From positions 62,001 to 126,000 of the forward strand of contig LBTE01000006.1 in NCBI GenBank assembly GCA_000989955.1: DNA of 64,000 nt, written 5' to 3'. Made by a program: the position numbers and the translations under genes. Below are positions 24,625-34,428 of this stretch, in pieces. Under the pieces are notes generated by a model. The model made no database searches. It was given only the letters and a program-made list of their open reading frames with translations, and was not told where the DNA came from. Source of the stretch: a candidate division TM6 bacterium GW2011_GWF2_37_49. GTDB taxonomy: Bacteria; Babelota; Babeliae; Babelales; RVW-14. Every line of letters starts with the position of its first letter. Within the stretch, counting starts at the first letter, position 1.

Positions 24625-26835
24625 TTACGTATTTATATTTTGATAAAAACCTGCTAGTCCTTCAAATGACGAACCTCCGCGCTGTTCAATAAACAAATTG
24701 TCATCGGCTATACCATCACCAAATATTATACCCGTCGAGTAATCTGTCGAATTATCGTTTTTATAAAAACTTCGACCACTTATAATTAGCCGGCCATTTA
24801 TTAATTGCAAGCCTGGCGCCGAAGCTGAAAGAACAGACTCATCCAAAACCATGATTGAGGAATTGTTGGCCATGGTAATCAAATTTGTACTTCCAGAAAT
24901 TGGCTGGTAATTAAACTTCATACCTCGTGAAAAAGAAAGAGTACCATTATCCAAAATATTAATATTTTGACCGGATGCATAATTAAAGGTGTAAGCACCA
25001 ACAACATCGCGCCCATCGCTGGTAAATGTAAGCGGCTTACCTGGCCCAACCAACATCCAATCGCCCAAAACATCTATTCCACCTGTACTGAAAGTAAATG
25101 TATCATCCTGAATCCATTCAACATCTTTAAATATAATTTTGGACGAATTACGTGTGCATCTAATTTTAGCACCAGAAAGACCTTTGAATGTTACGCTTTC
25201 TATGTAAAGAACAGAGTTCTCACCCTCAAGAACAATCTCGCCACATTCATCTAATGTTAAAATGGCACCGCCGCCACGCAGCGCAGTATTACCTCTGAAC
25301 GTCCATCGTTTATCCAGGGTGTCATCAGTCCAAAGTTTAACAGTGGTATTATTACCGAAAACAAGAGATGAATTATCGCCCAAAGATAGATGCTTTGGCG
25401 AAAAATCCCTGAAATAAACATTTTCATAAGTTGCGTGAACATTATCTGTAACAAATAATAAAGGCTGATTTGTTGTGGAAAAACCAATGAATTGCGTATT
25501 GCCGTTAACAGTAATATCGTAATTAAAGTCTTGAATTTCTGGATTCCATTCAGGATATAGATTCATAGGTCTGTCCGGCCACAAGACAGCATATCTTGCC
25601 ATTGCAGTACTTGAACCATAACTGACAAAAGATATTGACTCTATGCGAGGCTTACGAATTGACCCATTATTAATAATTTCGACAAATTGATGCGTAGGAT
25701 CTTGAATAGCAAGCGGCCTAATATTTAATTTATCCTCAAAATCAAGTGGATCATACGTAAGGGCCACTCGATCAACGGTTAATTTGCCCTTAACACCTGT
25801 AATGCCAGAATTTTCCGCAAAATTTAATATCTTATCCTTTGTAAGAATATAGGTATCACCATCAATTATCACATCGCCAGAATTGAAAGTAAAATCGGCA
25901 TTCATTTCTATATCAACATCTGAAAGTCGCAACACTGAACCAACCCCCATAACAAAGTTGCCAGACCCAAGCCCCTTTAATTTAACTCCTGAAAGCCTAA
26001 GAGTTGATCCAGGACTAACAAAAATTGAACCACCTCCAGAGATATCCAAAACATTTCCATTTCCATTGACTTGGCCATCTCCATAAAAAGTCCACGTCCC
26101 TATTAAATACGTAAGACTGTTAAGCTGCATATCAAATGCACTATTCCAAATCATATTTCCGGTCCAATACGCAGTATTTCCGCCAAGAGCAAGCCTACGA
26201 TTATTAAAAACAACTTGACCATCTCCCTGAAAAATAGCATCATCACCTAGACACAAATCATCTTGCAAAAGAATTAATCCACCATTCATAATAACATTGG
26301 AATTCAACGCATTTTGAATAGCAATTGAAAGTAAGCAAGTTTTATCTTGCAAAATAATATCGTTTTTACCAAAAAAAAGAGGTTGACCTCGCAAAAGATG
26401 CCCTCCACTTTTTACATAAATTTTTTGGCGAAATCCTCCCGGATTTGAGATGACATAGTCTAAGCCGGCAGGATCAGTTTGATATCCCAATTCCAAAACA
26501 CCGTAGTGGAGCTCATCAGGATTAATATATTTTCGTAAAGCATCAATATTGGCCTCAGTTCCCTCATATCTCCCACTAAACCAAGAAGTTGATAAATAAC
26601 TACTTATTTTACCTCGTGTAAAATAGATTGGATTACCATTAATTTCAGCCAATTCTTTGCGGTCAATTTGTCCACCATTTACATACATCATTTGAGAATC
26701 TATATCCAAAACAGTATCATCTTCCATCGTAATTTTTGAATCAATACTTCCAAAGATTATGCTTGGACCTACATCAGGATATGCGCATAAATTTGCAAAC
26801 ACTGAAAAAATAGCTAAATACAATAAAAATTTCAT
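24625..26835 (-). CDS. Exported beta-helix surface protein, paralogue 1 (736 aa)
   Basis: Signal peptide MKFLLYLAIFSVFANLCA, AGGAGA before the ATG. The rest is built of short beta-strand rungs rich in Gly, Asn, Asp and Val (LKGLGSGNFV, VDIEMNADFTFNSG), typical of right-handed beta-helices. Shared family blocks: IQNALNSNVIMNGG near 180, LGDDAIFQGDGQV, NGNGNVLDISGGG, LTVDRVALTYD, and a C-terminal module ending …FGDGIADDNLFIEQ. No transmembrane barrel or sorting tail is present, so export would need another route, perhaps the type II system. It lies 17 bases after the shorter paralogue at 26853 and is probably co-transcribed with it. An adhesin-like role is inference. Confidence 0.85.
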   Translation of the reverse strand: MKFLLYLAIFSVFANLCAYPDVGPSIIFGSIDSKITMEDDTVLDIDSQMMYVNGGQIDRKELAEINGNPIYFTRGKISSYLSTSWFSGRYEGTEANIDALRKYINPDELHYGVLELGYQTDPAGLDYVISNPGGFRQKIYVKSGGHLLRGQPLFFGKNDIILQDKTCLLSIAIQNALNSNVIMNGGLILLQDDLCLGDDAIFQGDGQVVFNNRRLALGGNTAYWTGNMIWNSAFDMQLNSLTYLIGTWTFYGDGQVNGNGNVLDISGGGSIFVSPGSTLRLSGVKLKGLGSGNFVMGVGSVLRLSDVDIEMNADFTFNSGDVIIDGDTYILTKDKILNFAENSGITGVKGKLTVDRVALTYDPLDFEDKLNIRPLAIQDPTHQFVEIINNGSIRKPRIESISFVSYGSSTAMARYAVLWPDRPMNLYPEWNPEIQDFNYDITVNGNTQFIGFSTTNQPLLFVTDNVHATYENVYFRDFSPKHLSLGDNSSLVFGNNTTVKLWTDDTLDKRWTFRGNTALRGGGAILTLDECGEIVLEGENSVLYIESVTFKGLSGAKIRCTRNSSKIIFKDVEWIQDDTFTFSTGGIDVLGDWMLVGPGKPLTFTSDGRDVVGAYTFNYASGQNINILDNGTLSFSRGMKFNYQPISGSTNLITMANNSSIMVLDESVLSASAPGLQLINGRLIISGRSFYKNDNSTDYSTGIIFGDGIADDNLFIEQRGGSSFEGLAGFYQNINT

Positions 26836-26852
26836 TACATTCTCCTAGAAAT

Positions 26853-27662
26853 TTAATAACGAACACTGTCAACATTTGCATAAATTAACCTACCGGCAAC
26901 AACATCTAAATTGGCAGATGGAGAAATGTCCATTTTTAAATTTGAAGCCACAGATTTATTTCCAAAAGATAACGCCCACACTTTTTGCTCATTTCCATCG
27001 TTATAAAACTTAACAACATTATCTACAACCAAATGTCCAGATGTAAGCACTAAACCGCAATGCTCACCTTGAGAAATAATACATCCATTAAAAAATAAGT
27101 TCGATGAATTTGACTCCATAACTAAATGATTATTAGCAAGGTCTGATGGAGCATATACAAAAATAAGATGTAAATCGAAAAACAATGTAGAATCACTATT
27201 TATATAAATATCATCATCACTGCTATAATAAAATAGTTTATCAAGGCCTTTTATTTTTACCTCATTTACTATATCTAAACCACCGCCGGCAAGCTCAAAA
27301 TCATCGGCAAGGTTAAAAACAACATCGTTTAGTATTAATTTTTGACCTTCGGCAACTCCAAACATGATGCTGCTGTTACCGCTGTCATACTCAGCAACTC
27401 CTTTGACATTGCAATTTCTTATGGTTAGATATGTTGTATCCGGTCCGTCCACCTTAAAGCAAGCTTCATCCTCAAAAACTATATCATGCCCCATCCCATC
27501 TATCACGGTATTCCAGGTAAAAGTCGTAACAGTAGAAGTGGGAATAATCCAATCATCGCTTAATATTATCTTCTGATGTGGAGTGCTAGCGCTTAAATTG
27601 CCTGCATCAGCCAACGCAATACTCAAAAAAAGTAGTGCATATTTTAATATATTTTTGTTCAT
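26853..27662 (-). CDS. Exported beta-helix surface protein, short paralogue 2 (269 aa)
   Basis: Signal peptide MNKNILKYALLFLSIALADAG, AAGGAAG before the ATG. It corresponds to the C-terminal module of its larger neighbours: NNHLVMESNSSNLFFNGC, then a G-L-V-L-T-S-G-H rung and FGNKSVASNLKMDI, which align with the last 130 residues of the 730- and 686-aa paralogues. The repetitive N-terminal half of those is missing. This may be a true short family member or the product of an internal deletion; the signal peptide argues for a functional gene. Confidence 0.8.
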   Translation of the reverse strand: MNKNILKYALLFLSIALADAGNLSASTPHQKIILSDDWIIPTSTVTTFTWNTVIDGMGHDIVFEDEACFKVDGPDTTYLTIRNCNVKGVAEYDSGNSSIMFGVAEGQKLILNDVVFNLADDFELAGGGLDIVNEVKIKGLDKLFYYSSDDDIYINSDSTLFFDLHLIFVYAPSDLANNHLVMESNSSNLFFNGCIISQGEHCGLVLTSGHLVVDNVVKFYNDGNEQKVWALSFGNKSVASNLKMDISPSANLDVVAGRLIYANVDSVRY

Positions 27663-27692
27663 AAACTTCCTTTCTTAAAAACAAACAAAAAA

Positions 27693-27723
27693 CGGGTGTC
27701 GTAGATAAATTCCACCACACCCG
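27693..27723 (-). terminator. Terminator after the beta-helix gene at 27773
   Basis: Stem CGGGTGT / ACACCCG, followed on the minus strand by TTTTTT. It separates the two two-gene transcription units of the island. Confidence 0.7.
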
Positions 27724-27772
27724 CAAAACTATATCCAAATATCGCTTGTAGTAAATATTTTAATTAATATTA

Positions 27773-29950
27773 TTAAAAACTAAGAGTTTCTTCCGTATTT
27801 ATATCAAGTATTCCTTCCATAACTTCAAGTGATCCACCAGGCATGATGTTAACAAATAAGTCACTGCTTGGTAAATTTATATTTCCAAACGAAATAGCTT
27901 CAGAAATAGAGGATCCTGAACCTAAAATATAATTTTTACCTTCAACAAATACAGAACCATTTATCAATCGCATGCCAGTAGAACTTGATATCAAAGCACA
28001 TCCATTTAGATGAAGTTCAGATGAAAAATCTTCCATCATAATCAAATCTCTGTTTGCAATTATCGGCTCATAAACAAATATGGATATAGGGGAGTAAGAT
28101 TGTGTTATAGATATAGGATACATTGATTCAAATATTAATCTTGAATCCTTACGAATCATTGACGGCTGATTTGTTAAATACTCAAATATACCTCTGAATT
28201 TAACATTTTGATCAAAAACCAATGATCCTGAAGTAAAGCTAAAAGGGCTGTCTGTAGAATAATCTTCATGTAATGTATTTAATCTATCATTTTTAAGCGT
28301 AATAGTAGCATTACCAACACATCGCAAATTATAATCTGCAAGCCCCTGAATCGAGGTATTTTGAATGGTTAGATTTCCTCCTTGCATTATTTGAATATTT
28401 TTTAAACCAAGATCAAGTGTGTTGCCAAAGGCATTTATTGTTGCCGTTCCCTCAAAAGCCCATGGCATTGTCATTGTTTGACCATCGGTCAACTCAACTA
28501 CAACCCCATCACCAAAAATCAAAGAGGCCCCAGCTCCAAGTTGTACTGCAGTATCCTTAAAATTTCTTAGAACGACATTCCTAAGCACAACATTGCTTGC
28601 ATCAGCAATATTTAAGGTACCAGCATTGTCATTAGCAAAATTAATAAAATGTCCGCCGCCATTAAAGACACTGCTACTTTGAATATCAAGAACATGGTCA
28701 TTACTTAAAAAATAGTCATACGACATTGTATACGTTAATGCATTTACTCTTATATTATTTGGACCGTGATCAATTGTTTGCATTTGTTGATCCAACCAAA
28801 CAATTGCATTTGAGTTGTTTCTTATCAGATCAGCTTCAGAACCACCGATATAAGACATAATTCTTCCACCGTTAAGATACTTAATATAAATTTGGGTTGG
28901 GTCATCGGCAGGAACAGGCTTTATATTTTTTTGATCGTCAAAGGTTAATGTATCATAAAACAATGTTTTTTCATCAACCGTCAAAAATGCTGATCCCGCA
29001 AAGGTTAGGATATTATTGCCTAAAATGCAAGATGCAGGACCATCAACATAAACCTGTCCAATCGTTAATGTATAATTGGAATCAAAACCAAGCGAAGTCG
29101 AAGATAATTTAATTTTTGAATTTTGACCTTCAAAAATTAAATTATCTGAATTAAGCCCTTTAATGTTTAAATTTGCAAGATAAAGAGTTGTATTATCTTT
29201 AATAATTAATTGTCCTCCGTGAGTAAGATCAAGCAAATTTCCACGACCCAACATATGAATATCGTTGGCAAAAGTCCACTGCCCATACAAAGTCAATCTA
29301 CTGTTAACAACAATGTCTGCATCAACCCATTGAACACTTGACGTAATAATTAAATCTCGACCACCAAGTATTGCAGATTTACCATTTCCAAGAATTTTAC
29401 CAACCCCAACCAACTGATTTCCATCTCCAAATTTCAAATCATTTTTTAAATTAGCGGTTGAACTATTTAGACGAATATTTGAATTAACAGTACTTTGAAC
29501 ACCAAGGCTGGCCGTTGCTCCTGAAGCTACCGACACAGGATTACTTACATCTGGAATTCCCTCCATAGAAGCTCCATCACTCAACTCAACTGATGCGTTA
29601 ACAGATCCAGATTGCCCTCTCCATGATGAATTAGCAACGGTTACCGTTGCTGTTGCAGGACTGTAAGAACCTGTAAAAGTTGTTGATGAACCATTGTTAA
29701 GAGCGATACCTCCCTGAACAAATCCAATCGGCAATCCCTCAGCAATCGCACCAGTATTTACGTTAATTTTCGCCTTACCAGCATTCATCGTTGAAGAGCT
29801 ATTTTTAAGACTAGAACCAGCATTCACAGTAATCTGAGACCCTGTTCCTGAATTAATTCGTGGAGCATTCCCGCCACGCTGTGTTGCAGCCAAATCAAGC
29901 CACACGCAGACGAGTAAAAAAAGGCTTTTATAAAAAATTTTATAGGACAT
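27773..29950 (-). CDS. Exported beta-helix surface protein, paralogue 3 (725 aa)
   Basis: An ATG at 29965 has no ribosome-binding site; the ATG five codons later (29950, MSYKIFYKSLFLLVCVWL) has AAGGATATTA upstream and gives a cleaner signal peptide, so it is preferred. Residues 25-150 are a Ser/Thr/Ala/Gly-rich region unlike its paralogues (GSSLKNSSSTMNAGKAK), reminiscent of passenger N-termini. From about 165 the family pattern appears: VNSNIRLNSS, FGDGNQLVGVGKI, GNLLDLTHGGQ, YIKYLNGG, then the C-terminal module (FVYEPIIANRDLIMMED). No barrel. It lies 31 bases after the paralogue at 29982. Confidence 0.85.
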   Translation of the reverse strand: MSYKIFYKSLFLLVCVWLDLAATQRGGNAPRINSGTGSQITVNAGSSLKNSSSTMNAGKAKINVNTGAIAEGLPIGFVQGGIALNNGSSTTFTGSYSPATATVTVANSSWRGQSGSVNASVELSDGASMEGIPDVSNPVSVASGATASLGVQSTVNSNIRLNSSTANLKNDLKFGDGNQLVGVGKILGNGKSAILGGRDLIITSSVQWVDADIVVNSRLTLYGQWTFANDIHMLGRGNLLDLTHGGQLIIKDNTTLYLANLNIKGLNSDNLIFEGQNSKIKLSSTSLGFDSNYTLTIGQVYVDGPASCILGNNILTFAGSAFLTVDEKTLFYDTLTFDDQKNIKPVPADDPTQIYIKYLNGGRIMSYIGGSEADLIRNNSNAIVWLDQQMQTIDHGPNNIRVNALTYTMSYDYFLSNDHVLDIQSSSVFNGGGHFINFANDNAGTLNIADASNVVLRNVVLRNFKDTAVQLGAGASLIFGDGVVVELTDGQTMTMPWAFEGTATINAFGNTLDLGLKNIQIMQGGNLTIQNTSIQGLADYNLRCVGNATITLKNDRLNTLHEDYSTDSPFSFTSGSLVFDQNVKFRGIFEYLTNQPSMIRKDSRLIFESMYPISITQSYSPISIFVYEPIIANRDLIMMEDFSSELHLNGCALISSSTGMRLINGSVFVEGKNYILGSGSSISEAISFGNINLPSSDLFVNIMPGGSLEVMEGILDINTEETLSF

Positions 29951-29981
29951 TAATATCCTTTTCATTTTTAAAAATTATTCA

Positions 29982-32042
29982 CTATTGCAATAAAACATTG
30001 TTATAGTTCACAGCACCAGACAAAACATACATATTTGCACTGGAGATCAAATTAATGATGCAGTCATTATAACCATTCACGCCATCGCCAAATTCTATAC
30101 TCTCAGAAGTCACATTGCTCGGGCTTCCCGCAACGAATGCATCATTTTCTACTTGAAATGTGCCACCAAGTAGGCGCATACCTGTTGTTGAAGAAACCAA
30201 AGTACCACCGTTCAATGCAAAAATAGATCTATCATCTTTAAATATAATCAAATCTCTATCAGCAACAGGAGGGTTATAGTAAAATGTGGCATTGGCACCA
30301 ATAGTCATTGTTGCTCGCTCCCAAATAATACTTGACTTGTCTGTGCTGTAAATAAATGAACCCGTACCAACAACATCAAGGCTATCAATAACCTCAAAAT
30401 GCCCCTTCGTAAGAGTAAAATTATCATCAAGATAAAGCGTAACATTCTGAAATGTCATAGTACTTGAATCATCCCAACCAGCCAGCTGACTTCCTGAAAT
30501 GCCGTACAAAACGGCGTTTTCAAACTTAATTGATGAATGTAACTCAATTCCGCCACCATCATCAAATGTCAAAATTTTTCCCTGTCCATCAATTATAGTA
30601 TCACCTCTAAACGTGTAGGTCGTATTAACTGACTGAGAGTCGTTTAATACAATTTTTGACTTATTATCAAAAATTATTTTTGATTCCAATCCCAAATTTA
30701 AATAATTAAAATTAAAATCTTGTAAAAGTACATTTTTCAAAACCAACGTTTTACCAGGCTGAACAATCAATAATGGATTTTGCGATTTCGCAAAGACCAT
30801 CGCATTTGTACTTCCATCAAAAGTTAAGTCGTTTGCTATAATCAGTTCTTTTGTTGGCGCTACGTTCAGATTCTCTGATATTCGAATTGTTTGAAAAGGT
30901 GTAGGAGGATTAAGCACCAGAGGGCCAACTTGCACGCCTATAATTCTTCGAATTAAGCCACCATTCAACAATGCAACATGTTTGCTGTTTGGATCTAAAT
31001 CACGTGTTGGCTGAATATTATTACTATCAAGAACCGACAATGTTTCATAGTTAAGAACAACACCATCAACGGTTAAAGAGCTTACAGAATCAAAATTTAT
31101 TATATTGCCCTTTGTAACAATTGCAGATCCGCCGTCAACATAAATTCCACCTGAGGTAAATGTGTAATCAGAATTCATTTCAATCTCGACATTGGAAAAT
31201 CGAATCTGAGAATTTGGTCTGTCAAACTCAAATTTACCTGAACCAAAGCCTTTCAGCTTAACATTGTTGATGTAAAGAGGGCCATCACCACGAACCCTAA
31301 TTTTACCAGAACTAAAATCAAGAATACTACCATTGCCAGTCAATGAGCTTACACCACTAAAAGTCCAACGCCCATCCAAAATAACATTATTATTGAGCTG
31401 AACCACTGGCGTATCACTCCAGGTAATGTTGCCACCTGGCCAAGACAATGGCTTTGCGCCAAGCAAAACTTTATGACCAAAGCACCTAATTTGCCCTGAA
31501 CTGGTAAGTAAGATGTCATCCCCTAATCTTAAATCATTTTCTAACACCAGTACGCCATTATTCAATACAATATTTGTATTCAACGCATTTTGGATTGCTA
31601 CAGTAAGAGTTGTGTGAAAATCTTTTAAAGTTACGCCTGAGGAGTCTGTCCAAATTGGTTGCCCTTCCAAGCGATTATTTTCGCCCTCTACCCAAATTTT
31701 GTCAGATATAATTCCAGCATTTGCTTTAAATGATTTATCACCATTCAAAATTATTGGATAAGAAGCATCAAAGTCGTACAAAGCTGTTAATAAAATTTCT
31801 AAATCACCAGATTCGTAAGTACCGCCGTTAAAAATTACAGGATTGCCATGAATTATGGCCAATCTATCCTTAACTAAGCTTCCCTGCCTTACTTGAAAGT
31901 TTGATGACTCAATGTTCAATGCAGAACTATTTGCAATTTGCAAAGTTGAATCTTTGCTCCAAAGATTTAAACCTGCTTGCAAAAAAGAGCTATAAAAAAT
32001 CGAACCGACAACAAATGTCGATAATATAATTTTTTTTACCAT
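29982..32042 (-). CDS. Exported beta-helix surface protein, paralogue 4 (686 aa)
   Basis: Signal peptide MVKKIILSTFVVGSIFYSSFLQAG, AAGGGA before the ATG. Closest to paralogue 1: IQNALNTNIVLNNGVLVLEN, LTGNGSILDFSSG, VKLKGFGSGKF, VEIEMNSDYTFTSGG, LTVDGVVLNYETLS, then LNGGLIRR and a C-terminal module (PPVADRDLIIFKDDR). The regular spacing of these blocks suggests rungs of one long beta-helix. No anchor is visible. First gene of its transcription unit; repeat copy E lies upstream. Confidence 0.85.
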   Translation of the reverse strand: MVKKIILSTFVVGSIFYSSFLQAGLNLWSKDSTLQIANSSALNIESSNFQVRQGSLVKDRLAIIHGNPVIFNGGTYESGDLEILLTALYDFDASYPIILNGDKSFKANAGIISDKIWVEGENNRLEGQPIWTDSSGVTLKDFHTTLTVAIQNALNTNIVLNNGVLVLENDLRLGDDILLTSSGQIRCFGHKVLLGAKPLSWPGGNITWSDTPVVQLNNNVILDGRWTFSGVSSLTGNGSILDFSSGKIRVRGDGPLYINNVKLKGFGSGKFEFDRPNSQIRFSNVEIEMNSDYTFTSGGIYVDGGSAIVTKGNIINFDSVSSLTVDGVVLNYETLSVLDSNNIQPTRDLDPNSKHVALLNGGLIRRIIGVQVGPLVLNPPTPFQTIRISENLNVAPTKELIIANDLTFDGSTNAMVFAKSQNPLLIVQPGKTLVLKNVLLQDFNFNYLNLGLESKIIFDNKSKIVLNDSQSVNTTYTFRGDTIIDGQGKILTFDDGGGIELHSSIKFENAVLYGISGSQLAGWDDSSTMTFQNVTLYLDDNFTLTKGHFEVIDSLDVVGTGSFIYSTDKSSIIWERATMTIGANATFYYNPPVADRDLIIFKDDRSIFALNGGTLVSSTTGMRLLGGTFQVENDAFVAGSPSNVTSESIEFGDGVNGYNDCIINLISSANMYVLSGAVNYNNVLLQ

Positions 32043-32173
32043 TCTTCCCTTACTTTTTATTTAAAATTTTAAACATTTCAAAACTACGATCTAATGGTTC
32101 ACCTAAAAAACTGATTTATCCGATTATGCCACTATCACTGAAGCGATGATTAATAGGGTCTTTTAAAATTGAA

Positions 32174-32342
32174 TGGCACTTTTTGCAATTTTTGATTTTT
32201 TTTCTTTAAACCGTGCATCAGATCGCAATAGGCAGGCCGGCCTGTAAAATTTATCATTTTTATTGTAAGGGCTTTGCACTCGACAGTTTAAAAGGTCATA
32301 GTCAATGTATAGCCCTACACATCACGATTTTCATCAAAACCT
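32174..32342 (+). repeat. Dispersed intergenic repeat, copy E
   Basis: GGCACTTTTTGCAATTTTT, CAGATCGCAATAGGCAGGCCGG, TGTAAAATTTATCATTTTTATTG, then CATAGTCAATGTATA, in family order. It lies between the start of paralogue 4 and the terminator of the next gene. Confidence 0.88.
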
Positions 32343-32381
32343 TTTAAAATATTTTTTTTAAATGACACAATTAAATACAAA

Positions 32382-32410
32382 AATAGGGACTCCAATTTGG
32401 AGTCCCTATT
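32382..32410 (-). terminator. Terminator after the outer-membrane protein at 32421
   Basis: Perfect 12-bp stem AATAGGGACTCC / GGAGTCCCTATT; on the minus strand TTTTT follows, 10 bases past the stop codon. Confidence 0.8.
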
Positions 32411-32420
32411 AAAAACGAAA

Positions 32421-34364
32421 CTAGAAACTATGAGCAAATGATATACCAATATCAAATGATTTTGGTACATTTATGCCAGCAAATGTATATATCATTCCAG
32501 CCTTCATTCTTGTGCTAGAATCAAATTGGAGGCTGTATTCAAGGCCTACGCGATGCTCAACCTGTTTTGTATTGTCTTCAAGCATATCAATTTTGTACGC
32601 ATCCCTATTAACTTGTCGATATGAATCTTCAAATTTTACACGGAGATTGTAGAAAATATCCATAAAGCCGCGACGTGATAAGAATTTTTCAAAAACGTTA
32701 CCCAGTCTTGCTGTAATTTCTGGACCTTTTTCAAATTTTACCGAAACAGGCTTATCACCAAAACCACGTACAGCTGTATCCCACTCAGCAAATGCAATAC
32801 CTCTATATATAAATCTATCTGCAAGAGACATTAAATCCAATTCAAGTACGGTTCCAGATGAAACATCAGGCCCAGACTCAACAAAGTTAGGAACGCGTTT
32901 GTTAACGTGCGCAGGAATATTAAAGCCTGCTTGCAAAAATAGATGTGGGTTTATGTAAGGTTTATATTTTAATAAAAAAGAAATGAATGCAGCAACTTCC
33001 GTACATCCACCATTGCCAATTTCAGGAGCCCACAACTTATGAGTTCCAGCTTTACGACCTGTAGGTAAAACAAATTTAAGTCCAGCAACAATCTTTTCAA
33101 CCCACTTGGTTGTAACTTCAACATTACCAAAAAGCGTAATATCACCAAGCCCTGATGCGCTACCGCCAAGATGATCTATGCCCTTGGCTCGGAATATTCG
33201 CCTTAAAGCCTCTTTATAATCAAGTGATGCAAATTCGCCCATATTTGTATTATTATAAGAATCCGCCTCAGAATAATCCCCTAAATCAGTTGGGAAATCC
33301 ATATTAAGTTGCAAATGATTTTTCATAAACATCATAGGAATTTGAATGCCAACACTGATGTCGTCCCTGAGAACGTGGCGCATAAAATCAAGTGATAAGC
33401 CATATTGCTCAGTTCTTCCATTAAATTTGATTTCTTGGTCTCCCCAATACTGAAGTAATTGATTTACAGGCGAGAACACGGATGGATTATGAAATCCAAC
33501 CTTTCCTTCTTCTAAAAGTTTTGAGGCAAGAACTATATCATGTAGATAGATTGGCTTTTCTCCAAAAAATAAAGTCGTCAAATCCCTGCTAGCACCTTCA
33601 GAATCATATGCCTCAGTTGCATAGTGATAAAATGCTGTGGCATTTATAAGAGCCTTGTCCTTGTAAAACCAATTTGTAACTGGCCATGCAGGAAGCATGT
33701 AAAGATCGCTATATTTACCATTTTTATAATCGGATTCAACAGATGAAGCCCTAACAGTTTTCCAGTTTTGAGCTAATTTTAAATTTTCGGCTTTTTCCGC
33801 ATCAATTCGAACAAGTTTTGCAGAACTTTCTTTTTGCTCATTCAACAATGCAATGTGGTGAGCTTCTTTTTTTTGTTGTTTTTTTAGTCTGTTATGTTCT
33901 TTTTTTGACTTTGACTTATTTTCTTCTTCAAATTTTTTATTTTTTTTATTTTCAGCTTTATTTAGTTTTTCTAATCTGCTTTTTTCCTTACGAGCTTTTT
34001 TGTTCTCTGCTCGCTGCTCATTTTTGATTTCACGTTTTACAGCACGATGCTCTTTTTTAAGGTTACGCTCCTCTTTTTTATCACTACCATTTTTTTTAAC
34101 TTTATCCTTTTTTGTCGATTTACTCTTTTTTTCGTGCTTAGCCTTTTTCTCAGGCTTGGCCTCTTTTTTTGCTAATTTTTCCTGCTTACGCTGTTCTCTT
34201 TCCAATTTTCGCTGTTCACGTTTACGCTTTCGTTCCAATTTTTTTATTTCGTTAGAGGCTGATTTAGTATTAGATTTTGCATCACAAACATCATCATCAC
34301 CTGCATAACAACCAGTAAATCCCGCTGAAACAGCTAAGCACAATATCCATAAAATTTTCTTCAT
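32421..34364 (-). CDS. Outer-membrane barrel protein with a long Lys/Glu-rich N-terminal domain (647 aa)
   Basis: Signal sequence MKKILWILCLAVSAGFTGC with a borderline lipobox (FTGC). Residues about 35-180 are almost entirely Lys, Glu, Arg, Asn and Gln in helical repeats (KREQRKLEREQRKQEK), a single charged helix or coiled coil. From about 200 the protein becomes beta-rich with aromatic girdle residues and ends in a barrel signature (DIGISFAHSF, C-terminal Phe). A barrel carrying a roughly 150-residue charged rod is unusual; the rod could span the periplasm and bind peptidoglycan, or nucleic acid or host material. The gene follows paralogue 5 by 64 bases, in the same direction. Confidence 0.82.
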   Translation of the reverse strand: MKKILWILCLAVSAGFTGCYAGDDDVCDAKSNTKSASNEIKKLERKRKREQRKLEREQRKQEKLAKKEAKPEKKAKHEKKSKSTKKDKVKKNGSDKKEERNLKKEHRAVKREIKNEQRAENKKARKEKSRLEKLNKAENKKNKKFEEENKSKSKKEHNRLKKQQKKEAHHIALLNEQKESSAKLVRIDAEKAENLKLAQNWKTVRASSVESDYKNGKYSDLYMLPAWPVTNWFYKDKALINATAFYHYATEAYDSEGASRDLTTLFFGEKPIYLHDIVLASKLLEEGKVGFHNPSVFSPVNQLLQYWGDQEIKFNGRTEQYGLSLDFMRHVLRDDISVGIQIPMMFMKNHLQLNMDFPTDLGDYSEADSYNNTNMGEFASLDYKEALRRIFRAKGIDHLGGSASGLGDITLFGNVEVTTKWVEKIVAGLKFVLPTGRKAGTHKLWAPEIGNGGCTEVAAFISFLLKYKPYINPHLFLQAGFNIPAHVNKRVPNFVESGPDVSSGTVLELDLMSLADRFIYRGIAFAEWDTAVRGFGDKPVSVKFEKGPEITARLGNVFEKFLSRRGFMDIFYNLRVKFEDSYRQVNRDAYKIDMLEDNTKQVEHRVGLEYSLQFDSSTRMKAGMIYTFAGINVPKSFDIGISFAHSF

Positions 34365-34428
34365 AAAACTCCCTCTATCCTTACAAATTACAACACTAAC
34401 ATCTCTTAAAAAATATAACGTCTACGCT

